Part shown: positions 1-7,456 of the stretch, in pieces
Position numbering within the stretch: the stretch's first letter is position 1
How the letters are laid out: each line of letters begins with the position of its first letter
DNA from: Paenibacillus sp. Soil750
GTDB taxonomy: Bacteria; Bacillota; Bacilli; Paenibacillales; NBRC-103111
Direction of reading: 5' to 3'
DNA: 64,000 nucleotides
Assembly (NCBI RefSeq): GCF_001428045.1
Contig: NZ_LMSD01000023.1
Span: 372,001 to 436,000, forward strand
Position numbers and translations under genes: made by a program
The notes under the pieces: model-generated
Seen by the model: the letters and a program-made list of their open reading frames with translations, nothing else
Told to the model about the DNA's origin: nothing
Databases searched by the model: none

Positions 1-24
1 ATTTGTTTTGAGGAGAGAGACGCG

Positions 25-123
25 ATGGGTCTTCTTTACCAGGTGATACAAGTTGAGAGAAGCCTTATAAAGTGGAAGGTAGAGTGCATTTGGTTTATTA
101 ATGTGGGCGTTAACGTTAAATGA
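25..123 (+). CDS. Possible small ORF, 32 aa, unknown
   Basis: A GAGGAG Shine-Dalgarno (about 10-15) sits nine bases before ATG 25, and the frame runs to TGA 121-123. The predicted peptide (MGLLYQVIQV at its start) has no motif I recognise. The same frame is open to the window edge, so this could also be the 3' tail of a gene beginning outside. Bases 124-248 hold only the leader of the next gene, with a TATAAT-like element near 161-166. Confidence 0.2.
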   Translation: MGLLYQVIQVERSLIKWKVECIWFINVGVNVK

Positions 124-248
124 AGTTAAGATAGCTATACGGATGATTAATAGTGTAGTTATAATGTTTAATAGGGACATTTAATGGCTCCAATTCATCA
201 GGAGTTACTAATGACCTGTGTCGAAATATTCGAAAAGGGGCAAGTTGT

Positions 249-629
249 ATGAACGAAACTGAAAAAAATTACAACACTGGAGTAGAGGCAACATTAGAGG
301 TAATTGGTGGGAAATGGAAACCTGTTATTCTCTTTCATTTGACATTCGGTAAGAAACGTAATAATGAATTTAAGAGCTTGATTCCCGCAATTACCCAAAA
401 GATGTTAACGCAGCACCTTCGGGAGCTTGAAGAAGAGGGTGTCATCTTACGTATTTCCTATAATCAGGTACCACCTAGAGTTGAGTATGAGTTGACAGAC
501 TACGGCTGGAGTTTAAAGGAAATCCTACATCTGATGTGTCGTTGGGGAGACTCGCATATAGAGAGAAAGTACGAGGGAAAGGCTACTGTTCTGGCTAATC
601 CAATACTTACTGACGTTAATAACAGTTAA
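249..629 (+). CDS. HxlR-family winged-helix transcriptional regulator
   Basis: A 126-aa single-domain DNA-binding protein. The HxlR signature runs through the whole chain: IGGKWKPVILFHL near residues 18-31, then the recognition-helix region ITQKMLTQHLRELEEEGV around 48-65, then the wing (RISYNQVPPRVEYELTDYG). HxlR proteins are small dimers, often sensing reactive electrophiles or redox stress, and they usually control a neighbouring enzyme. The start is ATG 249, eight bases after a GGGG run. The gene is convergent with the reductase at 676-1746, whose promoter carries a tandem palindrome that is the likely target. The only cysteine visible is in HLMCRWGD near residue 97; whether it senses anything is unknown. 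Family call is firm, ligand unknown. Confidence 0.9.
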   Translation: MNETEKNYNTGVEATLEVIGGKWKPVILFHLTFGKKRNNEFKSLIPAITQKMLTQHLRELEEEGVILRISYNQVPPRVEYELTDYGWSLKEILHLMCRWGDSHIERKYEGKATVLANPILTDVNNS

Positions 630-665
630 GAAACCGACCCAATACAAGGTCGGCTTTCTTATTTT
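630..665. terminator. Bidirectional Rho-independent terminator
   Basis: AAGAAACCGACC pairs with GGTCGGCTTTCTT around a short loop, with T-rich ends on both strands. It lies between the convergent HxlR and reductase genes and can serve both. Confidence 0.8.
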
Positions 666-675
666 ATACGGTAGT

Positions 676-1746
676 TTACGGGATGACTTTACGTTTGCGG
701 AAGTCGTTGAAGATGTTCATAAACATTGCTTCGGTATCGACGAATTCGTAAAAGCCTAAACGACGAGCCTTAGTTCCGTCGGCAAAAAAATCGTAATCCC
801 ATGCAAACACGAAATCGCCGAATAACCAAGAAGATACGTCTTTATAGGAATTTCGATCAAGCCCATGCTTCTCAACCATTTTGTTCCAAAGCTGCTCCTT
901 GTCCGCCATGACAACGTCCAGAGACATCTGCAACGGAGGCGCTGTTTCCATACCAAAGTATTGAGCTATCTTCGGCCATAACTCATTCCAACGGAACAGA
1001 TCACCGTTCGTAATGTTGAATGCCTGATTCGCACAGCGCTCGTCGGTCGCCGCCCATACTGTTGCCTTCGCGAGAAGCCCAGCATCCGTCATCTCCAAGA
1101 GGCTGTTGTAAGCTCCCGACTTACCTGGAAACCGCAAAGGTATTCCAAGTTCCTTCGAAATTGATGCGTAAATCGCTATGACCATTGCGAGGTTCATCGG
1201 ATTTCCAAGCGAGAAGCCGCAGACTACAGAAGGACGGAGTGCAGACCAAGTCCAAGCCTTACCTTTTTGCCGTTGTTCTAAGAAATCTTGCTGATCAATA
1301 TTGAACTCAGGAGGCATGTGGTTAGCGTCTGTCTCACGAGCAGGAGTTTTGAACGGGCCGAGATGTGCGCCGTATACCTTGTATCCCTGCATCAGACTGA
1401 CATGTTTCAAGCCCGATGCGATTGGTTCGATCACTTCTACGATGTTCACTAACATGGCGAGGTTCGGTGGAACAAGTTCAGCCCAAGTTGGACGGTCTTG
1501 GTAAGCAGCATAAAAAATGTGCGTTACCCCAGTTAAATCGCTTAGCTTCTCGTGAAGATCGTCTATATTGAGTAGATCCGCAGCCACATATCGAACATGG
1601 TTGTTAGATTCTCCACCGCGACGCGATACGCCGATCACATCCCAATCAGGAAGAGTGATGAGGTGATCAATGAGGTTGCGACCGATAACACCATTCGCAC
1701 CCACGACCAAGGCAACTTTGCGTGTTGTTGTAGATTCATTATTCAT
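676..1746 (-). CDS. NAD(P)-dependent SDR reductase of the PRISE (progesterone 5-beta-reductase-like) group
   Basis: A 356-aa atypical short-chain dehydrogenase. The N-terminal Rossmann glycine motif GANGVIGRNL is at residues ~17-26. The segment MQGYKVYGAHLGPF (~119-132) matches the active-site region of PRISE enzymes (progesterone 5-beta-reductase/iridoid synthase-like), which reduce enones with NAD(P)H; the usual SDR YxxxK is replaced there by a shifted tyrosine. Length fits that group. ATG 1746 follows an AAGGAG Shine-Dalgarno on the minus strand. Its promoter contains two ACTTTAAAGT palindromes, suggesting induction through the adjacent HxlR regulator, as expected for a detoxifying reductase of electrophilic carbonyls. 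The substrate cannot be read from sequence. Confidence 0.85.
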   Translation of the reverse strand: MNNESTTTRKVALVVGANGVIGRNLIDHLITLPDWDVIGVSRRGGESNNHVRYVAADLLNIDDLHEKLSDLTGVTHIFYAAYQDRPTWAELVPPNLAMLVNIVEVIEPIASGLKHVSLMQGYKVYGAHLGPFKTPARETDANHMPPEFNIDQQDFLEQRQKGKAWTWSALRPSVVCGFSLGNPMNLAMVIAIYASISKELGIPLRFPGKSGAYNSLLEMTDAGLLAKATVWAATDERCANQAFNITNGDLFRWNELWPKIAQYFGMETAPPLQMSLDVVMADKEQLWNKMVEKHGLDRNSYKDVSSWLFGDFVFAWDYDFFADGTKARRLGFYEFVDTEAMFMNIFNDFRKRKVIP

Positions 1747-1821
1747 AGGGTTTCAGCTCCTTCTGTACTATTCTTTGTATAACATTATTTTGCATCAACT
1801 AACCATACATAGGAAGTACGC

Positions 1822-1850
1822 ACTTTAAAGTGACATAAGTACTTTAAAGT
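1822..1850. promoter_or_regulatory. Tandem palindromic operator, candidate HxlR site
   Basis: Two perfect 10-bp palindromes, ACTTTAAAGT at 1822-1831 and again at 1841-1850, repeat with 19-bp spacing upstream of the reductase gene. A partial AAGTAC/GTACTT inverted pair overlaps them. Position and symmetry suit a dimeric winged-helix repressor or activator; assignment to the local HxlR protein is inference. Confidence 0.55.
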
Positions 1851-2146
1851 AATCGAGGTATATTCAGACGAAAAGAAGTCGGTCAACTCGCTCTTTGCTT
1901 TCTTAATCATCATGGTAGATGGGTATACTCGGCGATAGCTTTCAAATGTAGTTTAGTTAACGGGGTTGAATTCTCAGCCGAGCTAAAAACAGGGGATCCC
2001 GCCAGTGTGATTTATCATCTAGCTGATGTCCAGTCATGATCATCAAATAAGTGAATAGTAAAGCAAGAAGCCGTATATCACGAGATATACGGCTTTTTAT
2101 CAGAAAAATGTTATAATATGGATAGTGAAATTTGAGGAGGTTTAAA
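1851..2146. other. Non-coding/decayed stretch with promoter and terminator
   Basis: No intact gene is visible. One plus-strand frame stays open from about 1845 to a TGA near 2036 without a plausible start, so it may be an eroded gene or chance. A strong hairpin (AAGCCGTATATC/GATATACGGCTT, 2068-2095, followed by T residues) looks like a plus-strand terminator. TATAAT at 2112-2117 is the likely -10 of the next small reading frame. Confidence 0.4.
2068..2100 (+). terminator. Rho-independent terminator
   Basis: A 12-bp perfect stem with a four-base loop (ACGA) followed by TTTT. No intact gene lies directly upstream on this strand, which supports the idea that an eroded gene once ended here. Confidence 0.65.
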
Positions 2147-2203
2147 ATGAAAAATACTTCCTATAATCCGTTTGATGACGAGTCGCTTCACCTTATTAAA
2201 TAA
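2147..2203 (+). pseudogene. Short reading frame, possible 5' remnant of an MbtH-like gene
   Basis: ATG 2147 has excellent signals: TATAAT at 2112-2117 and GAGGAGG at 2134-2140. The frame ends after 18 residues (MKNTSYNPFDDESLHLIK). NPFDDE near the N-terminus is typical of MbtH-like proteins (normally 60-75 aa), partners of NRPS adenylation domains. If the TAA is ignored, a few further codons continue in a loosely MbtH-like way before another stop. No NRPS genes are nearby. It may equally be a meaningless short ORF. Confidence 0.3.
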
Positions 2204-2235
2204 CAGCAAGAGGGGTATTCCAATTTAGGGAATTT

Positions 2236-2460
2236 GTGAGAACAAGAGTGAAGTACCTTCTAGCAGTATTGGTATGCATAATGCTTGGGATCGGTTCGAG
2301 GATGAATACTTCCTCGCTCCCCGATTTTGTGGTGAAAGTGAAACATTTCGGTGATGTTCTCTGGGCGGCTATGATTTATTTCGGCGTTCGTGCTTTACGC
2401 ATTGGACCGTCTGCTAGAAGAGACAGAACAGGCCTAAGGGGTACGGTGAGTAAACTCTAA
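2236..2460 (+). pseudogene. Truncated DUF2809-family membrane protein
   Basis: The first ~52 of 74 residues match the N-terminus of DUF2809 proteins: a basic start (MRTRVKYLL), one hydrophobic helix, an LPDF element and a second hydrophobic stretch (GDVLWAAMIYFGVRALRI). DUF2809 proteins are normally about 120-140 aa with four membrane helices. Here the sequence switches after residue ~52 to an unrelated Arg-rich tail and stops. GTG 2236 has only a weak Shine-Dalgarno. I read it as a 3'-truncated relic, in line with the damaged genes on both sides. Confidence 0.55.
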
Positions 2461-2512
2461 TGCTTGAAGAAGTACCGTCTGCCGCTTATCCTTCATAAGG
2501 AGTGTGAAAAGT

Positions 2513-2998
2513 ATGTTTCATGTAAAAGATATTTTATCTAATCAGTTGTTAGCAAATGCTAATGACCCTAGTTGGTACCTACCATTTTCCGATGCAGTTG
2601 ATAATTTGTCAGAGGAAGTTGCGTTATGGAAACCTAGTGAAGATAGTAATAGTATCGCTGAAATTGTGCAGCATTTACTGTATTGGAATGAAACTTGGCA
2701 AACCAGGTACCAAAAATCTCATGTCAATGCTGTGCCTTCCATAGGAAATAATAATAGAAGTTTTATTTTTCCCGAAGATCAAAAATTCACTGAAATAAAA
2801 GAACGACTATTAGAGGTGCTTTTAAAATGGCAAGATCTACTTACTGAAGAAAAAGTCGAAAGTGATGTATTAGGTTTCCCAGAGGCTGCCTAGTGGTGGG
2901 AAATAATCGGTAACGTCTCAACTCATAATGCCTATCACATTGGTCAAATCTGTTATATTCGTAAGCTACAAAAGAGTTGGAAAGCAGATGCGAACTAA
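2513..2998 (+). pseudogene. DinB-family protein interrupted by an in-frame TAG
   Basis: The N-terminal part (from ATG 2513; AAGGAG at 2497-2502) is a DinB/YfiT-type four-helix bundle with the first metal-ligand region EIVQHLLYWNETW. After GFPEAA an amber codon (2891-2893) interrupts the frame. The same frame then continues without a break through WWEIIGNVSTHNAYHIGQI to a TAA at 2996-2998. That tail contains the conserved HNAYHIGQ motif with the remaining metal-binding histidines and the last helix. The intact protein would be ~161 aa, normal for DinB. The truncated product would lack essential ligands, so the gene is probably inactive unless the stop is read through or is a sequencing error. 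Confidence 0.8.
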
Positions 2999-3019
2999 GA
3001 AAATTATCTAGAAGATTAA

Positions 3020-3060
3020 ATAGTAGAGGAGCTTGCATCGCGGCAGCTCCTCTATTTGTT
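3020..3060 (+). terminator. Terminator after the DinB relic
   Basis: AGAGGAGCT (3025-3033) pairs with AGCTCCTCT (3045-3053), followed by ATTTGTT. It lies 27 bp after the distal DinB stop codon, which supports the longer original gene. Confidence 0.65.
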
Positions 3061-3183
3061 CATTCAAGTAAAGGGAGATTAGTGGAGTGAAATTGAAAAG
3101 TAGCTTTCCAATTTTGGCATATAGAAATAAGGACCGCTTCCACGCGACAGTAGCTCTTTGGCATTCGTATATTTATGTTATAT

Positions 3184-4905
3184 TTAGAGGTGTTCATAGG
3201 GCTCAAGCTGAATAAAATTCAAATGTTTCATTCGGTTTATGACAGATAATACTTCATTAATTCTTGGTAATTCAAGCCATCTTTCGAACCCAGGAAAAAA
3301 GGAAGAAAATACGATATCTACGCCTTCTCTCTCCATATCTTCGAGGGCTTTTTCGAACTTTTCTTGAAGAAAAATGAGGCGGTCCTGATTACTTATAGCC
3401 ATTTTTCGAATTAAAAAGGCAATAGCTGCAAGCTGGGCTTGTGATGTGATATTATAAAGCCCTCTGATATCAATTTGTTCATCGCCTATCATCATGTATC
3501 CCATGGTTGAAACCATCAGCTTTTCTGTACCACTGCCCTGGGGATAGCTCGAAAATTGATCGGAGGTTATTTTTCTTTCTATCTCCCATTTTGTAAGGGG
3601 GATACGTTCGCGTGGTTTGTCGTGTTCACATAATTTTTTTGCTTCCTGAGTTACGTTTATTGGCACAAAATTGTCCATCAGGATGATTTGATCGGCAACG
3701 GATAAAAACTCACCGCTACCTCCAATAACAAGAACGGAAGATACGTGGGCAGCCTCATAAAGCTCCCTGACACGCTCCGTAAAAGGTGTAATGGGTTCAT
3801 GCTTGATTAAGGAACGCATTTTGATATCTTGAATCATAAAATTCGTTGCACTTCTGTCTTCATCAATAAGAAGAAGCTTACACCCGACGTTGATTGCCTC
3901 CATAATATTTGCGGCTTGAGATGTGGAACCTGAGGCGTAGTGAGTCGAAAACTGTTCAGCGGAACCATTGGGAATCCATTTGATGAAAGGTGTAATATTG
4001 ATATTTGTTATGGAACGACCTTCCTCTGCAGAAATTTCCATTGCACTTTGATCAGTAATCACAAATTCACGCCCGTCGCCAATGCTGTGATTGTAAATTC
4101 CCGAATTTAGTGCGTCCAGCAATGTGCTTTTACCCGAATAACCACCGCCGGTGATGACCGTCACACCATGTTTTATTCCCATTCCTCGCAAACCATAAAT
4201 GTCAATTTCAACATCTTCCGGGGATGTAAAAGGTAACGCACCCTCCAGTGGTCCGCTGTTGTCATTATTTCTTGGCAATATGCTGCCATTCGCAATAAAC
4301 GCACAATATCTACTAGATTTCAGCCATTCGCGAATCCTATTTTGTTTTATTACCAATTCATAGGCAGCATTTAATTGGATGAGATCCCACTTGGCAATTA
4401 AATCCTCCACTTCTTTGGGAAGCATTTTGCATAGCATGCGCATAGCTTTATCATTATTCTTGAATGGAAGTTGAACGGTAATCATTAAGCATAGATACCA
4501 TTTTTCGGAGATGACTTCGACAAAGGATGCATTCCGTTGCAACACCACATTGGTTGGACGAAAGCAATAAAAAGCACCATTTTCTTTATCAGAACGAGAC
4601 CGGTTATAAATCAATTTATTTAATGCCTCAATATGATCAACCCATTCTCGTAATGCAAAATCTGAGAGAACAACTTGATCGATATTTTCATCTAAGCCGA
4701 GACGATCAAAAGGTATTTTTATGGTGATACATGGCTTATCCAGTGTGAGTTTATGTGTCCGTTCAATGTAATAGGCAACATCATTATTCCAATAGGTTGG
4801 GTCAGATATCGTCCCTCCATCTTCATAGTATGAACCTTCATAAATCATACTGTAAGATGACTGTCCGGATTGTAATGAGCGAAAATATTGAGCGAGTCTT
4901 TTAAT
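3184..4905 (-). CDS. Predicted ATPase of the ABC class (COG3044 family)
   Basis: A large cytoplasmic P-loop ATPase of unknown cellular role. Walker A is GGGYSGKST (~residue 236 counted from ATG 4848) and Walker B is KLLLIDEDRSA (~330). A degenerate signature and a long C-terminal region match the COG3044 'ABC-class predicted ATPase' family. From the first in-frame ATG (4848) the product is 554 aa. However, the frame stays open upstream and reads IKRLAQYFRSLQSGQSSY, which resembles the family's usual N-terminus. The only in-frame codon suitably placed behind a Shine-Dalgarno (AAAGGA, 4920-4915) is ATT 4905-4903, nine bases away. Two ATGs at 4915 and 4912 are one base out of frame. So translation starts at ATT, or a 1-nt frameshift has damaged the start, or the shorter ATG form is used. 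It stands alone between convergent and divergent neighbours. Confidence 0.8.
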   Translation of the reverse strand: MKRLAQYFRSLQSGQSSYSMIYEGSYYEDGGTISDPTYWNNDVAYYIERTHKLTLDKPCITIKIPFDRLGLDENIDQVVLSDFALREWVDHIEALNKLIYNRSRSDKENGAFYCFRPTNVVLQRNASFVEVISEKWYLCLMITVQLPFKNNDKAMRMLCKMLPKEVEDLIAKWDLIQLNAAYELVIKQNRIREWLKSSRYCAFIANGSILPRNNDNSGPLEGALPFTSPEDVEIDIYGLRGMGIKHGVTVITGGGYSGKSTLLDALNSGIYNHSIGDGREFVITDQSAMEISAEEGRSITNINITPFIKWIPNGSAEQFSTHYASGSTSQAANIMEAINVGCKLLLIDEDRSATNFMIQDIKMRSLIKHEPITPFTERVRELYEAAHVSSVLVIGGSGEFLSVADQIILMDNFVPINVTQEAKKLCEHDKPRERIPLTKWEIERKITSDQFSSYPQGSGTEKLMVSTMGYMMIGDEQIDIRGLYNITSQAQLAAIAFLIRKMAISNQDRLIFLQEKFEKALEDMEREGVDIVFSSFFPGFERWLELPRINEVLSVINRMKHLNFIQLEPYEHL

Positions 4906-4967
4906 AAAGCATCATCCTTTCATATTTGGAAAGCGGTGAATAACGGGAAACGATGCCTAAAAAAATA

Positions 4968-4991
4968 ACAGCCACTTCGTAAGTGGCTGTC
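4968..4991 (-). terminator. Minus-strand terminator hairpin
   Basis: ACAGCCACTT/AAGTGGCTGT forms a perfect 10-bp stem with a CGT loop. On the minus strand it is followed by TATTTTTTT. It would end a short minus-strand transcript from the 5.1 kb region. Confidence 0.65.
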
Positions 4992-5089
4992 ATAGACGGC
5001 AAGAAAGCTTAAACGTTTCTTCTGTCTAAATATAAAAGCCCTGTGAGTGAATTCTACCCTCAGGGACTAATGTATTCGTAAAAGAATAA

Positions 5090-5134
5090 CTAAAAAGCAA
5101 CATGAGGATAAGACGTATATTTTTTTGTTATCAT
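5090..5134 (-). CDS. 14-codon ORF with strong RBS, possible relic of a holin-like type I toxin unit
   Basis: ATG 5134 is preceded by GAGGTGAGGACA, a strong Shine-Dalgarno, and ends after MITKKYTSYPHVAF. Downstream on the same strand lie an imperfect hairpin (about 5040-5066) and a strong terminator (4968-4991). A tiny ORF with strong RBS and two hairpins is the layout of Bacillus-type holin-like type I toxin loci, but the hydrophobic helix that defines such toxins is absent. It may be a deleted toxin gene, a leader peptide or nothing. The rest of 4906-5346 shows no other gene. Confidence 0.25.
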   Translation of the reverse strand: MITKKYTSYPHVAF

Positions 5135-5280
5135 TGTCCTCACCTCGTTACGATTTATTTTTGCGGCAACAGTATCGTAACATTAAGATCATCCACAATA
5201 TAGGGAAAGATTAATTATAATTAACTCAAGCCCTGAAATAGAGGAGGGAGGATTGGTGTTTTGGATCGATGTGGTGGTTA

Positions 5281-5330
5281 TTGTATTATAGAAAATAGAA
5301 CGAGAGCTTCAACGGTTTTTTATAATACAA
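5281..5330 (+). promoter_or_regulatory. 10-bp inverted repeat upstream of the SF0329-family gene
   Basis: TTGTATTATA (5281-5290) and TATAATACAA (5321-5330) are perfect inverted repeats 30 bp apart, the second ending five bases before the Shine-Dalgarno of the next gene. It could be a long-loop leader hairpin or paired regulator sites. The right arm also contains TATAAT. Confidence 0.35.
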
Positions 5331-5346
5331 AATACAGGAGGATGAA

Positions 5347-5910
5347 ATGGCCTGGAGCAAATTGAAACAACAACTGGAGAGTTTTCTCAGTCCTGCGCTA
5401 AATGGAAGGGTCGAATACCTTTCAACCAGCTACCGCTATTTACCAGATAAAGCAGGACTTTGCTATATTGCGGTTGATAAAAAGAAAGTACTCAATATGA
5501 GTGATACCTTAATCAGATGGTATCAGACGGAGTTGGAAATTAAGAATGATTCAGATATCCAGATTCCGATCAATAATGATGAAATTGAAGCGGTCAGAAA
5601 AGATACTAACGGGAGTGTTCCGGAGGATCGTTTAAAAGTAATAGCAAGAAGTAGAAAAATATCGGAATATGCAAAGGAGCTTTTGTCAGCACAATCAGCA
5701 TTAAGTAAATCAAATTTTATCGTTATAGCTAATAAGTTTTTATCCATTTCAATAGAGGAAAGCATAGAGAGCAATGATATCTTATTGAATATTCTAGCTT
5801 TGGTTGACAGACGAGTTGGAAAAAAACGAATTCTAAACATGACCGAGAAGATGAAGTTAAAGCATCCAATTGTACAGTATTTTTTTGAACTACGACTTCG
5901 TACATTATGA
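5347..5910 (+). CDS. SF0329-family protein, unknown function
   Basis: A 187-aa soluble protein. The opening (WSKLKQQLESFLSPALNGRV and the following YLSTSYRYLPDKAGLCYI) is characteristic of a Firmicute family labelled SF0329, for which no activity is known. The N-terminal ~60 residues look like a small alpha/beta domain. The remainder is helical and charged. No signal peptide or membrane segment is visible. ATG 5347 follows AGGAGG (5336-5341) at ideal spacing. It precedes the pentapeptide-repeat gene by 59 bp on the same strand and may share its transcript. Confidence 0.75.
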   Translation: MAWSKLKQQLESFLSPALNGRVEYLSTSYRYLPDKAGLCYIAVDKKKVLNMSDTLIRWYQTELEIKNDSDIQIPINNDEIEAVRKDTNGSVPEDRLKVIARSRKISEYAKELLSAQSALSKSNFIVIANKFLSISIEESIESNDILLNILALVDRRVGKKRILNMTEKMKLKHPIVQYFFELRLRTL

Positions 5911-5969
5911 AAATTTAAAAGTGAGCTGTCGAAGAATTGGTTTAATACTAATATTGGAGGTTTGTGAAG

Positions 5970-6440
5970 ATGGAATTAAAGGTAGAACGTTTAGATTTTG
6001 AAATGGCTGATCTCTCTGGGTCGAGGTTTCAAAAGGTTAAAGCTGAGGAATTATATTTTGACAATGTTAATTTGACAAAGACACAAATTAATAATGCAAA
6101 TATGAGAGGCATGGTATTAAATGATGTGAATATGTCTGATTTTAGAATTTCAAATGCTAATCTCACTGGCACAGAAATCAAAAATGCCAATTTTAGTCAT
6201 GCTGTTCTTGACCATGTTCATTTAATTGGCACTGAATTTCGTAATGTTGTTCTCCCTATGGAGGGGGATGGTAATTACAATCCAAATGGCGATTACAAAC
6301 CAACTAGCTTTGTAAATTGTGACTTATCTAATGGGCAACTAACAAACTGTAATTTAGCAAATCTGGATATTCGCGATTGTGATATATCTGGATTGAAGAT
6401 TAACGGGGTGTTAGTAGAAGAATTAATAAAAAATAAATAA
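5970..6440 (+). CDS. Pentapeptide-repeat protein
   Basis: About 156 aa built largely from A(D/N)LXX-type five-residue repeats (for example ADLSGSRF, VNLTKTQI, ANMRGMVL, ANLTGTEI, ANFSHAVL, CDLSNGQL, CNLANLDI). These fold as a right-handed quadrilateral beta-helix. A loop containing GDGNYNPNGDYKP interrupts the helix near residues 95-110. Family members act as protein-interaction scaffolds or, in the Qnr group, protect DNA gyrase; nothing here assigns a specific role. TTGGAGG at 5954-5960 is nine bases from ATG 5970 but only three from GTG 5964, so the ATG is preferred. Confidence 0.85.
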   Translation: MELKVERLDFEMADLSGSRFQKVKAEELYFDNVNLTKTQINNANMRGMVLNDVNMSDFRISNANLTGTEIKNANFSHAVLDHVHLIGTEFRNVVLPMEGDGNYNPNGDYKPTSFVNCDLSNGQLTNCNLANLDIRDCDISGLKINGVLVEELIKNK

Positions 6441-6502
6441 TAAATAATGCATCATCAGCAATTTTTCCGCTAACGATGAATGTTTGTTCAATAAACACCA
6501 AT

Positions 6503-6534
6503 GGGAGGCAGCCGGCATGATCGGCTGCCTCCAT
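6503..6534. terminator. Strong hairpin between convergent genes
   Basis: GGAGGCAGCCG pairs with CGGCTGCCTCC around GCATGAT. It sits directly after the L25 stop on the minus strand and 60 bp after the pentapeptide gene, so it may terminate both. The minus-strand T-tract is weak. Confidence 0.6.
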
Positions 6535-6540
6535 AAACTT

Positions 6541-7155
6541 CTACCTTGCGCTTTCCGCTTCCGCGGCATCTGAATCTGCTTGAGGTTCTAAGGCTGCAGG
6601 CTCAAGTGTTTCATCTAGCTTCTGAGCTGCCAGGATGGTTACAAGAATTGCTTCCGGATCTGTTAAGATTTCTACATCCTTGCCCGCTTCCAAGTCGGAA
6701 ACATGCAATTTGTCGCCTATGCTCAGCTTGCTGATATCCACATCCAATGAACTCGGCAGCTTATTTGGCATACAGCGAATCAGGACCTCATGCATCTCAA
6801 TCTGCAGCATACCGCCTTCTTTGGTGCCGAGGGGTTCTCCGCTGAAATGAACGGCCACAGCAGTATCAAGCTTCTCTTTCATATTGATTTGCAGAAAATC
6901 GATATGAATCAATTGTCCGCTTAAACAGTCCTTTTGAACTTGCTGAATCATCACGGGATGCTTTTTCTTGGAAGGCAGGGCGACTTCCAGAATCGCATGT
7001 GCATTGCTTTTAAGTGCGGCGCGGATTACTTTCTCCTCAACAGCTACATGCTCGCTTTTCATTCTGCTGCTGTATACGACTGCCGGAATTTTCCCTTGCT
7101 TTCTCATCTGTTTTAGTCTACAGGTACGGTCTAATAGTTGAATAGAATTACTCAT
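6541..7155 (-). CDS. Ribosomal protein L25/Ctc-family paralogue (TL5 type)
   Basis: A 204-aa two-domain L25 of the long bacterial TL5/Ctc type: an N-terminal 5S-rRNA-binding beta-barrel (KQGKIPAVVYSSRM, later HIDFLQINM) and a C-terminal TL5 domain (EGGMLQIEMHEVLIRCMPN, KLSIGDKLHVSDLEAG), ending in an acidic Ala-rich tail. AGGAGG is eight bases before ATG 7155, so the upstream in-frame GTG 7164 is not the start. In Bacillus, Ctc is a general-stress-induced 50S component. A second, divergent paralogue is at 35637-36281. Neither sits beside pth/spoVC, the usual ctc neighbour, so one or both may be accessory copies. Confidence 0.9.
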   Translation of the reverse strand: MSNSIQLLDRTCRLKQMRKQGKIPAVVYSSRMKSEHVAVEEKVIRAALKSNAHAILEVALPSKKKHPVMIQQVQKDCLSGQLIHIDFLQINMKEKLDTAVAVHFSGEPLGTKEGGMLQIEMHEVLIRCMPNKLPSSLDVDISKLSIGDKLHVSDLEAGKDVEILTDPEAILVTILAAQKLDETLEPAALEPQADSDAAEAESAR

Positions 7156-7200
7156 TACGAACACCTCCTGAACGATTGCAATAGCGGCTAAAAGCCCTAG

Positions 7201-7365
7201 TATTACATACCCGATTCAGAGAAAGCTCAAACATTACTCAATATTCTTAACCCACAAGATAGACAGAATAACTCTCCAACTGTTAATGAGATGCTTGGAT
7301 TTATGAGGAAATATCCTGCTGTGTTTGTTTATGGGTATGCAGTAACACCAAAACGTAGGGATTAG
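7201..7365 (+). pseudogene. 3' fragment of an unidentified gene
   Basis: A frame open from just after a TAG near 7198 to TAG 7363-7365 encodes ~54 residues of protein-like composition (includes KAQTLLNILNPQDRQN and MLGFMRKYPAVFVYGYAV). It has no usable start codon or Shine-Dalgarno. It looks like the C-terminal remnant of a lost gene. A terminator follows at 7429-7455. I do not recognise the family. Confidence 0.4.
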
Positions 7366-7428
7366 TAACATAAATTACATAAGCATTATATTAGCAAGCT
7401 TACACTATACCGGGTATTAAAAGAGCGA

Positions 7429-7456
7429 GAGGCGGCAACATATGCCGTCTTTTTAC
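7429..7456 (+). terminator. Rho-independent terminator
   Basis: AGGCGGCA pairs with TGCCGTCT (one G-U) around ACATA, followed by TTTTTA. It lies 64 bp after the gene fragment and upstream of the germination operon. In 7457-7698 I see nothing convincing beyond the leader of the next gene; a CATATAA at 7655-7661 could be a forespore-type -10. Confidence 0.65.

Noticed and set aside
3087-3215. A 42-codon plus-strand frame starting at GTG 3087.
   Set aside because: It runs into the 3' end of the ABC-class ATPase on the other strand, has a poor ribosome site and no recognisable motif.
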